DNA of 64,000 nt from Streptosporangium sp. NBC_01756 (GTDB lineage: Bacteria > Actinomycetota > Actinomycetes > Streptosporangiales > Streptosporangiaceae), in NCBI RefSeq assembly GCF_035917975.1, contig NZ_CP109130.1, positions 4,898,001-4,962,000 of the forward strand. Reading direction: 5' to 3'. The notes under the pieces were generated by a model. It searched no databases, was not told where the DNA came from, and saw only the letters and a program-made list of their open reading frames with translations. Positions 1-7,591 of this stretch are shown one piece after another. Positions within the stretch are counted from its first letter, which is position 1; each line of letters begins with the position of its first letter. The position numbers were made by a program, and so were the translations under genes.

Positions 1-174
1 TGTCCGGCGGGCGAGAGCGAGAGCGGACTCCTCCGCGGGTTCCGCGCTCCGTTGCCGCATGACGGTGTCCGTGCTCTGTTGCCGGGCTCCGGCAACGGCT
101 TCCGAATGATCAAGGGGCGCTGTCGCGATCGCGCCCGTCAACATCACCACGACCAACCCACGAGCTACGCGCAT
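1..174 (-). CDS. Secreted protein, N-terminal part (runs off the window)
   Basis: A frame on the minus strand is open from an ATG at 174 to the window edge (58 codons). It begins MRVARGLVVVMLTGAIAT, a basic n-region and hydrophobic core typical of a Sec signal peptide, with a possible cleavage site near residue 28 (EAVA/GA). What follows is polar and rich in Arg, Glu and Ala. A weak GAGGG motif lies just before the ATG. The family cannot be named because the mature domain lies outside the window. It is divergent from the methyltransferase at 541. The short length is the main reason for caution. Confidence 0.45.
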   Translation of the reverse strand, partial: MRVARGLVVVMLTGAIATAPLDHSEAVAGARQQSTDTVMRQRSAEPAEESALALARRT

Positions 175-540
175 CGGCCCTCGCCATTGTCGAGCTGGGA
201 CACCGCGCGGACCAGCGCCCGACCGACATCTCCATGATCTTCGTTTGACGAATCGGATTGTCACCCGGGTAAAGCTGTCCGTCCAGATTGTGTGGCAATT
301 TCCTTCAGAATTTCCTTCTGTCTGGAGAAAACTGTCAACGGCGGGCCGGGCGGCTTCCCGTCGCGGGCACGGGCACCGGTCGCACCCGTCCACGCGACAT
401 CGACCCGACGGCGCCCACGGGGCACCGTTCCTGAAGCCCTCACCCCCAGTCAAGGCAGGTGGAAAGGGTGGCATTCATCATGAAGTGTCGCGATCATGGG
501 AGTGTTGGCCTTGGGAACGGTACAGACGGCGAGGACGCTG
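175..540. other. Divergent intergenic region
   Basis: No gene is supported here. It separates the minus-strand secreted protein from the plus-strand methyltransferase and should hold both promoters. A patch from about 240 to 345 is clearly less GC-rich than its surroundings and is the likeliest promoter area. An in-frame ATG at 496 could extend the methyltransferase, but the family normally starts close to residue 16 of that longer frame. Confidence 0.4.
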
Positions 541-1362
541 ATGGCGATGGAGCAGGCACCCCCGGGAGTGGACCCGCATATTCCGAACGCGGCGCGGATG
601 TACGACTACTTCCTTGACGGCAAGGACAACTTCCGGGCCGACCGGGAGCTCGCCGAGCTGGTGCTGAGCGTCCTGCCCGAGACACGGGACGGCGCCAGGG
701 AGAACCGCAAGCTGATCGGCCGGGTGGTGGAGTATCTCATCGGCCAGGGCATCAGGCAGTTCGTCGATCTCGGCTCGGGGCTGCCCGCGCAGCAGAACGT
801 GCACGAGGTCGCCTTCCGGCTGGCGCCGGACGCCCGCGTGGTCTACGTGGACAACGACGCGGTGGTCTGTACCCACGGCCGCGCCCTGCTGGCCGGGGGC
901 GACAACGTGGCCATGGTGCAGGGGGACGTGAGAAAGCCCGGGAGCATCCTCGACAACCCGGAGGTCCGGGGGCTCATCGACTTCGAGCAGCCCGTCGCGG
1001 TCCTCATGATGTTCCTGCTGCATCTCATCTCCGACGAGGACGACCCCCAGGGATTCGTCGCCGCCTACCGCGACGCGATGGCCCCCGGAAGCCACCTGGT
1101 CATCTCCCATGTCGGCAGCGACGCCGCACCCGAGCGCACAGCCCGGATCAGCGAGTTCTACCAGCAGGCCAACGCGCCGTTCTGCCCCCGCACAGGTGAG
1201 GAGATCGCCCGCTTCTTCGGCGACTTCGAGCTCATCCCCCCGGGCCTCGCCAACGGGCGGAAGGAGGAGAACGTGTGGCCGTTCACCGATCCCGCGTCGG
1301 AGATGTTCGTCGACGAGGAGATGGCCCGCATGGGGTACGTGGGGGTCGCGCGCAAGCCCTGA
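541..1362 (+). CDS. SAM-dependent methyltransferase, DUF574/SAV2177 family
   Basis: The protein is 273 residues and matches the actinobacterial DUF574 family: the N-terminal signature PHIPNAARMYDYFLDGKDNF (about residues 10-29) followed by a Rossmann methyltransferase core with FVDLGSGLP as the SAM-binding motif I and VVYVDND as the acidic loop. The family is cytoplasmic and extremely common in actinomycetes, usually in many copies; substrates are not known. I chose the ATG at 541 because the conserved family start lies there; an upstream ATG at 496 adds 15 unconserved residues. It stands alone, with convergent genes downstream. The family call is firm; no physiological role can be given. Confidence 0.9.
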   Translation: MAMEQAPPGVDPHIPNAARMYDYFLDGKDNFRADRELAELVLSVLPETRDGARENRKLIGRVVEYLIGQGIRQFVDLGSGLPAQQNVHEVAFRLAPDARVVYVDNDAVVCTHGRALLAGGDNVAMVQGDVRKPGSILDNPEVRGLIDFEQPVAVLMMFLLHLISDEDDPQGFVAAYRDAMAPGSHLVISHVGSDAAPERTARISEFYQQANAPFCPRTGEEIARFFGDFELIPPGLANGRKEENVWPFTDPASEMFVDEEMARMGYVGVARKP

Positions 1363-1529
1363 CGGTTCCGTCGCGCACCGGTCGCGTCTTCCCGGCGGCC
1401 GCACTCCCGTAGTGACCAAAACGAAGGGCGGCCGCGGGACTTCGGCGGGAGCGGCCGACCGCGGAGCCGTCGGCCGCCTTCAGCCCCGGACGCGTCCATG
1501 ATCGGACGCCGGTGGCAGCAAGGGCGGCC

Positions 1530-1841
1530 TCATCGGCTGATCGCCGCCCACAGGGTGGCGAACTCCTCCTCGGTCAGGGAGTTCAGGCCGAAGTCGTCCG
1601 GATAGATCGGGCCCTCGGCCAGGAAGCCGTGCTCGTCCTGGAGGTGCCGCCACGAATACCGGCGGGCGAGGCCGTCCGATCCCAGCTCGGCGTGCCGGAC
1701 GGGCCAGTATTCCCCGCCGTCGTCGATGACGGTCTCGAACAGCCAGATGCGGCCGTCGTCGTCCAGTCCGTGCCAGTAGAGATGCGGCCGGTCGCTCTCG
1801 TCGAGCGCCTGGATCGCGGCCCTGCGCCGGTCCTGCAGCAT
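1530..1841 (-). CDS. Conserved hypothetical protein (103 aa)
   Basis: A 103-residue soluble protein with no signal peptide or membrane segment. It is rich in aromatic and acidic residues (HLYWHGLDDDGRIWLFETV near the N-terminus, EEEFATLWAAISR at the end). The alternating pattern suggests a small beta-rich fold, but I do not recognise the family. Codon use is like neighbouring real genes. It is transcribed towards the methyltransferase gene, with no obvious operon partner. The upstream region carries a 21-bp tandem repeat (1982-2065). Confidence 0.6.
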   Translation of the reverse strand: MLQDRRRAAIQALDESDRPHLYWHGLDDDGRIWLFETVIDDGGEYWPVRHAELGSDGLARRYSWRHLQDEHGFLAEGPIYPDDFGLNSLTEEEFATLWAAISR

Positions 1842-2239
1842 TGTGCCCCTTGATGCCGGTCGATCGGTACGGCGTGCCGCCCGACACGATACGGCGGTTC
1901 GGGCACGGCCTGCGTGGTGGTTCCTCCCATCAGCGTGCCGGGTGTGTCACCGGTGAACCCGGGCGGCCCCGGCGAGGACCCGCCGTAGGGGACGCCCGGC
2001 ACGCCGTAGGGGACGCCCGGCACGCCGTAGGGGACGCCCGGCACGCCGTACGGGATGCCCGGCACGCCCGTACATGACGCCTGCCGCGGGGCGGGCCCGG
2101 ATCGCCGGTATGGGCCGGTTTTCCGGGGCGTCGGCGGCGGAGGTGTGGTGATCCGGGTGGTCCTCGTTTGATTTCGCATCGCGCCGCTGAGGCGTGTATG
2201 GTTACACCTGTCCGCAGCACGAAAGCGCAGAGCGGGCAG
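1842..2239. other. Intergenic region upstream of tRNA genes
   Basis: About 400 bases without a well-supported gene. It contains four tandem 21-bp repeats (1982-2065). A minus-strand frame through the repeats would encode PYGVPGV-type repeats but then runs out of phase across the gene at 1530-1841, so I do not call it. The part from 2150 to 2239, less GC-rich, probably contains the tRNA-Thr promoter. Confidence 0.4.
1982..2065. repeat. 21-bp tandem repeat, four units
   Basis: Units start at 1982, 2003, 2024 and 2045. The first three are identical (gccgtaggggacgcccggca plus c) and the fourth differs at a few positions. The period is a multiple of three, so it would keep a frame open if translated: minus-strand reading gives a GVPYGVP pattern. 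Whether it is coding is unresolved. Confidence 0.85.
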
Positions 2240-2312
2240 GCCCCTTTAGCTCAGTCGGCAGAGCGTCTCCATGGTAAGGAGAAGGTCTACGGTTCGATTC
2301 CGTAAAGGGGCT
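2240..2312 (+). tRNA. tRNA-Thr (anticodon GGT)
   Basis: A complete cloverleaf is visible: acceptor gcccctt/aaggggc with discriminator t, D stem gctc/gagc, anticodon stem tctcc/ggaga enclosing loop atggtaa (anticodon GGT), and a T loop ttcgatt. There is no encoded CCA. It is the first of two tRNAs immediately upstream of rpmG, an arrangement found in other actinomycetes. Confidence 0.95.
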
Positions 2313-2515
2313 CTACAGCCTAAAGGCCCTGACCATTCGGTTGGGGCTTTCGGCTTGGGTAGGCCCTGACGGCCGCCCAGAAAATGCTCAAGGTTCCCGC
2401 CGAGCGAATGGGCATACTGGGGAAACTCAGAAGCGACAGCCCTGACCTGCACAAGTACGTAGGCACTCAGCGCGTCGGGTATCCTTGCGGGGGTCGGTCT
2501 GTTCAGTCGGCCCAA

Positions 2516-2589
2516 GGCGGAGTAGCTCAGTCAGGCAGAGCAAACGGCTCATAATCGTTGTGTCGCCGGTTCAAGTCCGGCCTCCGCTA
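2516..2589 (+). tRNA. tRNA-Met (anticodon CAT)
   Basis: Cloverleaf with acceptor ggcggag/ctccgct, D stem gctc/gagc, anticodon loop ctcataa (CAT), T arm gccgg-ttcaagt-ccggc and discriminator a. The first acceptor pair is G-T rather than the C-A mismatch of initiator tRNA, and the anticodon stem lacks the three G-C pairs of an initiator, so this is an elongator Met tRNA. It lies 78 bases before rpmG. Confidence 0.93.
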
Positions 2590-2666
2590 CTACCCTCCCG
2601 GGTTCCTCGTCATAGGGGGAGTCGGCGTGGGTTGTCCCAGTCCCGAACGTAGAAAGGCACTCCCAA

Positions 2667-2831
2667 GTGGCTGCCACCGACGTTAGGCCGAAGATCACGC
2701 TGGCCTGCCAGGAGTGCAAGCACCGCAACTACATCACGCGGAAGAACCGGCGCAACGACCCGGATCGGCTTGAGCTGAAGAAGTACTGCCCCAACTGCAA
2801 GACGCACCAGGCGCACCGCGAGACCCGCTAA
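2667..2831 (+). CDS. rpmG: 50S ribosomal protein L33
   Basis: A 54-residue protein starting with GTG. It contains the L33 core [20 protein letters not shown] and ends [16 protein letters not shown]. Two CxxC pairs (CQEC and CPNC) identify the zinc-binding C+ form rather than the zinc-free paralogue that actinomycetes make under zinc starvation. It is a component of the large ribosomal subunit. It follows tRNA-Thr and tRNA-Met and precedes the MaoC pair and murB, a conserved actinobacterial locus usually close to secE/nusG. A strong hairpin after the stop probably ends this transcript. Confidence 0.96.
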   Translation: MAATDVRPKITLACQECKHRNYITRKNRRNDPDRLELKKYCPNCKTHQAHRETR

Positions 2832-2897
2832 GTCTCTGCGAAGCCTTCCGGCTCTCTCCGGAAGATGGGTACTTCAGCAGCACTCACATACTCAACG

Positions 2898-2930
2898 CAG
2901 ACCGGCGTCCCCGTTCGGGGCGCCGGTCTG
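2898..2930 (+). terminator. Hairpin terminator after rpmG
   Basis: A long GC-rich stem: cagaccggcg pairs with cgccggtctg and the inner cccc pairs with gggg around a gttc loop. It lies 66 bases past the rpmG stop. There is no T tract beyond a short tcgtatct, as is usual for high-GC actinomycete terminators. Confidence 0.7.
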
Positions 2931-3094
2931 TCGTATCTGTACAGCTTTCGCGCCCAGGTGTTGACCATGCCCGACAGTCGCCGCCGGGCGCGGGCGGGCT
3001 ACGGTTTCCTGGTGGCCGATCCCGGGGACGTACGCCCCGGAATCTTGTTCTGCCCAGGTCGGCCGCACCAGCTCGATATCCGTAAGGGAGCACG

Positions 3095-3541
3095 ATGGCT
3101 CTGAACCGCGATTTCGTCGGGCGGGCGTCCGCGCCTTCCGCGCCCTACGAGGTCAGCCGCGTGAAGATCACAGAATTCGCGACGGCGATCGGCGACGACA
3201 ACCCGATCTACCGGGACCGGGAGGCCGCCCAGGCCGCCGGTCATCCGGATGTGATCGCACCGCCGACCTTCCCCATCGTGTTCAGCCTGGCCGGCGGGTC
3301 GATCCTGGCCGACCCCGAACTCGGCCTGAACTACGCCATGGTGGTCCACGGTGAGCAGCGCTTCGAATACCACCGGCCCGTCCACGCCGGTGACGAGCTG
3401 GTCAGCGTCTCCACGGTGACCGACATCCGCAGTCTCGGCCGCAACGAGCTCATCACCGTCAAGAGCGACGTCACCACCGTCGACGGCGAGCCCGTCTGCA
3501 CGACCTACAACACCATCGTCGAGCGTGGAGGGGCGGCCTGA
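3095..3541 (+). CDS. MaoC-like (R)-hydroxyacyl dehydratase, A-type subunit (FAS1-like half)
   Basis: The 148-residue protein has the N-terminal MaoC/FAS1-like dehydratase pattern: ALNRDFVGRASAPSAPYEVS, then FATAIGDDNPIYRDREAA and a hot-dog fold with FEYHRPVHAGDELVSVSTV. It lacks the catalytic Asp/His hydratase motif, which is carried by the next gene. In mycobacteria such a pair (HadA/HadB) dehydrates beta-hydroxyacyl-ACP in FAS-II; in Streptomyces-like genomes the same pair sits between rpmG and murB. The two genes are separated by one base and are probably translated together to form a heterodimer. The role in this organism is inferred from the family. Confidence 0.85.
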   Translation: MALNRDFVGRASAPSAPYEVSRVKITEFATAIGDDNPIYRDREAAQAAGHPDVIAPPTFPIVFSLAGGSILADPELGLNYAMVVHGEQRFEYHRPVHAGDELVSVSTVTDIRSLGRNELITVKSDVTTVDGEPVCTTYNTIVERGGAA

Positions 3542-3542
3542 G

Positions 3543-3971
3543 ATGGCAGCGACTGTGAAATACGACGAGGTCGAGGTCGGCCAGCAGCTCCCGTCCGCCG
3601 ACTACCAGGTCCGCCGTGCCAACCTGGTGATGTACGCCGGCGCCTCCGGCGACTTCAACCCCATCCACTGGAACGAGCGGTTCGCCAAGTCCGTCGGCCT
3701 TCCCGACGTCATCGCGCACGGCATGTTCACCATGGCCCAGGGCGGCCGGTACGTCACCGACTGGGCGGGCGACCCGGGCGCGGTCGTCGACTACGGCGTG
3801 CGGTTCTCCTCCATGGTGGTCGTCCCCGACGACGAGCAGGGCGCCGTCATCACGGTGAGCGGCGTCATCGAGGAGAAGCTGGAGGACAAGCGGGTGGTGG
3901 TCGCGCTGAACGCCAGGTCCGACGACTCCCGGGTCCTGTCCAGGGCCCGTGCGACGGTCCAGCTCTCCTAG
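3543..3971 (+). CDS. MaoC-family dehydratase, catalytic subunit
   Basis: A 142-residue single hot-dog protein with the hydratase-2 motif: SGDFNPIHWNERFAKSVGLP followed by VIAHGMFTMA, which supplies the Asp and His of the MaoC active site. It completes the preceding gene, starting one base after its stop. I used the ATG at 3543; an upstream in-frame ATG at 3525 would overlap the previous gene. The predicted reaction is reversible hydration of trans-2-enoyl thioesters. Whether the thioester is ACP- or CoA-linked cannot be told from the sequence. Confidence 0.88.
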   Translation: MAATVKYDEVEVGQQLPSADYQVRRANLVMYAGASGDFNPIHWNERFAKSVGLPDVIAHGMFTMAQGGRYVTDWAGDPGAVVDYGVRFSSMVVVPDDEQGAVITVSGVIEEKLEDKRVVVALNARSDDSRVLSRARATVQLS

Positions 3972-4080
3972 GACCCGTCCGCGGATCCTCACCTTCGTGA
4001 GGATCCGCAGGCCGGCGGTGAGCCCGCAGCTCATGGGCCGGGTGCTGATTCTTCCCCCGGTCCGTGGGTAGCGTCCGAAG

Positions 4081-5307
4081 ATGAACGAAGTACCACCTCA
4101 CGTGACCGGGCTCGCCGAGCGGCGGGCCGAGGCACGCAGCAACCGTGACTACGCCGGGGCCGACGCGCTCCGTGGCGAGATCGAGGCCGAGGGCTGGGTC
4201 GTCCGCGACACCGGGGACGGTTTCGAGCTCACTCCGAGGCCACCCTTCGACGTGTGGCCCACGGTGGGCTCCGTTCCCGTGCCGGGGGAGCGTGACCGGC
4301 CGGGTGGCCGGGCCGGTTCCGCGGGCGCCGAGTCCACCGGCCGTGACACCGCCGCCATGGACGCCGGACGGGTCGCCGAGGCGGCCGACCCCGCCGCCCG
4401 GCCTGAGCGGCTCGGCGACCTGGACGCCGGGCGGGTCGCCGAGGCCGAGGCGGCGCCCAAGCAGAAGCCCGAGGGTGCGGAGCTCGTGGGCCGCTCGGAC
4501 GAGAACGAGGGCGATCCCGCACGGATGGTCTCCTCCCAGCTGCTGTGGGACGCGAGCCTGTCCGTTTCGCGGCTCGACGAGACGATCACTCCAGCCGAGC
4601 ACGAGGACCCGCCGGCGCCCCCGACCGTGACTGTCGGGCTCATGGTCGACGGCTGGCCCGACGACCTGCGCGACTGCGTCCGCGCCCTGGTGGCCCGGAC
4701 CGAGGCCACGATCATCTGCCTGGATCTGGGGGACGTCGACGGCGCCGGCGCCGTCCTGGAGCAGTTGGTCGAGGAGTTCCCCCACCGGGTGAAGGCCTGG
4801 CATGTGGCCGAGACCCCGCACTGGCGGGGAGGCTCGGCGGGGTGGGGCGAGAGCCGTACGAAACTGCTGGAGCTCGACACCTCCGACGTGCACGTCGTGA
4901 TGGAGACCTCCACGATCCTGGACGGCGACGCGATCACCCCGCTGGTCAGGGAGCTGGCCGACGACGACGTGGCCGCGGCGGGCTGGCAGGGGGTGAACCC
5001 CGGGGCGGACGGCCGCGACTGGCATGACGCGGAGCCCGGCGAGGTCCGCGGGCTGCTCGGCCACCTGTTCGCGGTCAGGCGCGACGCCGCGCTCGCGGCG
5101 GGCGCGTTTCCCGAGGAGGCCCGTTACTACCGCAACGCCGACCTGGAGTTCTCTCTCCGGCTCCCCGGAACCCTCGTCGCCCTGGGCAAGGACCTGCCGG
5201 TCCACCAGGAACGGCACCGCGGCTATCACGACGTCGATCCCGGTTACCGCGACAAGGAGTCCCGCAGGACCTATGACCGGGTGCTGAAGCTGCTCCGCGA
5301 CACGTAG
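4081..5307 (+). CDS. Glycosyltransferase-like protein with a CysS-like N-terminal tail
   Basis: This 408-residue protein has three parts. Residues about 8-50 (LAERRAEARSNRDYAGADAL then EGWVVRDTGDGFELTPR) closely resemble the C-terminal extension of cysteinyl-tRNA synthetase. A low-complexity linker (about 60-150) repeats DAGRVAEA twice. From about 180 to the end is a GT-A-like fold: PTVTVGLMVDGWPDDLRDCV, a mid-domain HVVMETSTILDGD, then LFAVRRDAAL and RNADLEFSLRL, the usual late GT2 pattern with an acidic residue pair. No membrane segment is seen. It sits between the dehydratase pair and murB, 22 bases before the in-frame ATG at 5330. Donor and acceptor are unknown. Confidence 0.7.
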   Translation: MNEVPPHVTGLAERRAEARSNRDYAGADALRGEIEAEGWVVRDTGDGFELTPRPPFDVWPTVGSVPVPGERDRPGGRAGSAGAESTGRDTAAMDAGRVAEAADPAARPERLGDLDAGRVAEAEAAPKQKPEGAELVGRSDENEGDPARMVSSQLLWDASLSVSRLDETITPAEHEDPPAPPTVTVGLMVDGWPDDLRDCVRALVARTEATIICLDLGDVDGAGAVLEQLVEEFPHRVKAWHVAETPHWRGGSAGWGESRTKLLELDTSDVHVVMETSTILDGDAITPLVRELADDDVAAAGWQGVNPGADGRDWHDAEPGEVRGLLGHLFAVRRDAALAAGAFPEEARYYRNADLEFSLRLPGTLVALGKDLPVHQERHRGYHDVDPGYRDKESRRTYDRVLKLLRDT

Positions 5308-5344
5308 TCTGGTCCGGGATTTCGGCCAGATGGTGGGGAAGCGC

Positions 5345-6382
5345 ATGACTGAGCGGGTTGCAGGGGTACGGCTGGCGCCGTACACGACGTTGGGGCTGGG
5401 CGGGCCGGCCAGGGCGTTCGTCACGGCGACGTCGGCGGAGGAGATCGTCGAGCTGGTGGGCGCGGCGGACCGGGCCGGCGAGCCGGTGCTCGTGCTCGGC
5501 GGCGGCAGCAACCTGGTGGTGGCGGACGAGGGCTTCGACGGGCTGGTCGTGCGCGTCGCCTCGCGGGGGATCGAGTTCGCCGGGGACCGGGTCACCGTGC
5601 AGGCGGGGGAGGACTGGGACGGCCTGGTCGCCCGCATGGTCGCGGAGGGGCGCTCGGGGATCGAGTGCCTGTCCGGGATCCCGGGCCTGGTCGGGTCCAC
5701 GCCGATCCAGAATGTCGGCGCCTACGGGCAGGAAGTCTCACAGACGATCACCGGGGTGCGGGTCTACGACCGCAAGACCGGCGCGGTGAGCGACCTGGCG
5801 ACGCAGGAGTGCGGGTTCGCCTACCGGCACAGCGCGTTCAAGGAGGAGGCCGGGCGGCACGTCGTCCTGGCGGTCACCTATGGGCTGGCCAAGGACGGGA
5901 TGTCCGGTCCGGTCGCTTACAAGGAACTGGCCGCCAGGCTGGGCGTCGCGCTCGGTGAGCGGGTGCCGCCGGCAGAGGCCCGCGCGGCGGTGCTGGAGCT
6001 GCGCCGCGGCAAGGGGATGGTGCTCGATCCCGACGACCCCGACTCCAGGAGCGCGGGCTCCTTCTTCACCAACCCGCTCCTCACCGCCGGCGAGGCGGCC
6101 GAGTTGGAGCTGCGCGCCCCCGGCTTTCCCCGCTGGGACATGCCGGACGGCTCCGTCAAGGTTCCGGCGGCCTGGCTGATCGAGAACGCCGGGTTCCCCA
6201 AGGGCTACCGGCGTGGTCCGGCCCGCATCTCCACCAAACACACCCTCGCAATGACAAATCCCGAAATGTCGGCGACGACCGCCGATCTTCTGGACCTGGC
6301 CCGTGAGGTCCGCGACGGCGTGCGGGAGAAGTTCGGTGTCACCCTCGTCAACGAGCCCGTGATGGTCGGCACCCACCTCTGA
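5345..6382 (+). CDS. murB: UDP-N-acetylenolpyruvoylglucosamine reductase
   Basis: The 345-residue protein carries all MurB landmarks: TTLGLGGPA near the N-terminus, the FAD-binding VLVLGGGSNLVV, GIECLSGIPGLVGSTPIQNV, CGFAYRHSAFK, the SAGSFFTNP motif with the catalytic Ser, and a C-terminal AAWLIENAG and NPEMSATTADL. It reduces UDP-GlcNAc-enolpyruvate to UDP-MurNAc with NADPH and FAD in the cytoplasm, the second committed step of peptidoglycan synthesis. I prefer the ATG at 5345 over 5330, because a GGTGGGGAAG ribosome site precedes it. It is convergent with the SDR gene. Confidence 0.97.
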   Translation: MTERVAGVRLAPYTTLGLGGPARAFVTATSAEEIVELVGAADRAGEPVLVLGGGSNLVVADEGFDGLVVRVASRGIEFAGDRVTVQAGEDWDGLVARMVAEGRSGIECLSGIPGLVGSTPIQNVGAYGQEVSQTITGVRVYDRKTGAVSDLATQECGFAYRHSAFKEEAGRHVVLAVTYGLAKDGMSGPVAYKELAARLGVALGERVPPAEARAAVLELRRGKGMVLDPDDPDSRSAGSFFTNPLLTAGEAAELELRAPGFPRWDMPDGSVKVPAAWLIENAGFPKGYRRGPARISTKHTLAMTNPEMSATTADLLDLAREVRDGVREKFGVTLVNEPVMVGTHL

Positions 6383-6391
6383 ACCGGGAAT

Positions 6392-6410
6392 CCCCCAAAG
6401 ACATCGGGGG
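6392..6410. terminator. Small hairpin between convergent murB and SDR genes
   Basis: ccccc at 6392-6396 pairs with ggggg at 6406-6410 around a nine-base loop, ten bases past the murB stop. The stem is short, so this is only a possible terminator. Confidence 0.35.
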
Positions 6411-6533
6411 CCGGCGTCACCAGGCCCGCGGCGCGCTGCCGAGCCGCTGTGCGGGTCTGGCGCGGGAGACGGGGAAACGCCCGAGGTGAGGGGCGCCGGC
6501 CGGGATCGCCCTTCACACCGGGAGCACCCGGAC

Positions 6534-7340
6534 TCAGATCTCCTTGAGGAACCCGGCGTCGACCGCGAAGTCCGCGCCGGTCGTACTCGCCGAGCGCGGC
6601 GAGGCGAGCAGGGCGATCACGTCGGCGACCTCCTGCGGCTCGACGAGGCGCCCGGTCGACAGCTTCATCATCTCCGGTGCGACGTTGTTTATCACGCTGT
6701 CGCGGTCGGTGCCCGCCTGGGCGGCGATGATGTCGGCCGCGCCACCCTCCTCGGTCCACCACGCCGTCCGCACGGGCCCGAGGGAGAGGGTGTTCACCCT
6801 GATGCCCTGCGGCGCGAACTCCTCCGACAGCGCCTTGGTCAGGTTGTTCAGGCCCGCCTTGGCGGCGTTGTAGTCGACGTTCATCGGGGCGGGCAGCTTG
6901 GCGCCACCCGAGGAGACGTTGACGATCGAACCGCCGCCCCGCGTCAGCATCGCCGGGATGGCGGCCCGGACGGCCCGCACCACCGAGAACAGGTTGAACT
7001 CGAACATCATCCGCCAGTCCGCGTCGTCCGGGGTAAGGAACCCGAACCTGGGCAGCGACACGCCGGGCGGCGGGCCGCCGGCGTTGTTGACCAGGATGTC
7101 GAGCCCGCCGAACTCCTCCACGGCCCGCGCCACGACCTGGCCGGGTGCTTCGGGGTCCATCAGGTCGACCGGTACGTGGAGCAGGTTGTCGCCGCCGAGC
7201 GCCTCCAGCGCCGGAGTGCTCTTACGCGAGGCGGCCACGACGCGGACTCCCTCGTCGAGCAGGGTGCGGGTGACGGCCAGGCCGATGCCCTTGGAGGCGC
7301 CGGTGACGACCGCGACACGACCGGAAAGCTGCAGATCCAT
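6534..7340 (-). CDS. SDR family oxidoreductase
   Basis: A 268-residue classical short-chain dehydrogenase: NAD(P)-binding VVTGASKGIGLAV at residues 11-23, DILVNNAGG, a Ser in SIVNVSSGG, and the catalytic YNAAK tetrad followed by a C-terminal GADFAVDAGFLKEI. The Arg in AASRKS after the second beta strand suggests NADPH preference. The substrate cannot be deduced. It is divergent from the MFS exporter at 7592 across a 250-base region with a repeated gaattcggac box, so the two genes may share regulation. Confidence 0.9.
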   Translation of the reverse strand: MDLQLSGRVAVVTGASKGIGLAVTRTLLDEGVRVVAASRKSTPALEALGGDNLLHVPVDLMDPEAPGQVVARAVEEFGGLDILVNNAGGPPPGVSLPRFGFLTPDDADWRMMFEFNLFSVVRAVRAAIPAMLTRGGGSIVNVSSGGAKLPAPMNVDYNAAKAGLNNLTKALSEEFAPQGIRVNTLSLGPVRTAWWTEEGGAADIIAAQAGTDRDSVINNVAPEMMKLSTGRLVEPQEVADVIALLASPRSASTTGADFAVDAGFLKEI

Positions 7341-7433
7341 GAATGTCCTTCAGGTGGTTGTCTCGACCCCGCCCGATCGGCGGAAGTTCTTGATGGGAAC
7401 AAACGTATGACCAGCGTGCGGCCCGGACCCGGC

Positions 7434-7471
7434 GGAATTCGGACTGACAGTTCCAGCTGAATTCGGACCTG
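7434..7471. promoter_or_regulatory. Direct repeat in the SDR/MFS divergent promoter region
   Basis: The sequence gaattcggac occurs twice, at about 7435 and 7460, 25 bases apart, in the same orientation. The region lies between two divergent genes. The spacing (about 2.5 helical turns) would suit two bound protein dimers, but no regulator is encoded next to it, so this is a candidate operator only. Confidence 0.35.
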
Positions 7472-7591
7472 CAATCCGGCATGACCGCTTCGGTACATCG
7501 GCGGCCGAAATGCGCCAGCGTCGTGAGTCGCCGATGGCCAGGGTGGGGCGTCGCCGGTACGGGCCGGCGATCACACGCTGGAGATCCTCAC

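Noticed and set aside
1980..2070. Possible CRISPR array
   Set aside because: The units are directly adjacent without spacers, the period is 21 bases and no cas gene is present, so it is a tandem repeat.
1583..2179. A minus-strand frame with GVPYGVP repeats
   Set aside because: The repeat is suggestive, but the frame runs out of phase across the better-supported gene at 1530-1841 and there is no clear ribosome site.
2246..2515. A minus-strand frame between and across the tRNA genes
   Set aside because: Part of it is simply the reverse complement of tRNA-Thr; no support for coding.
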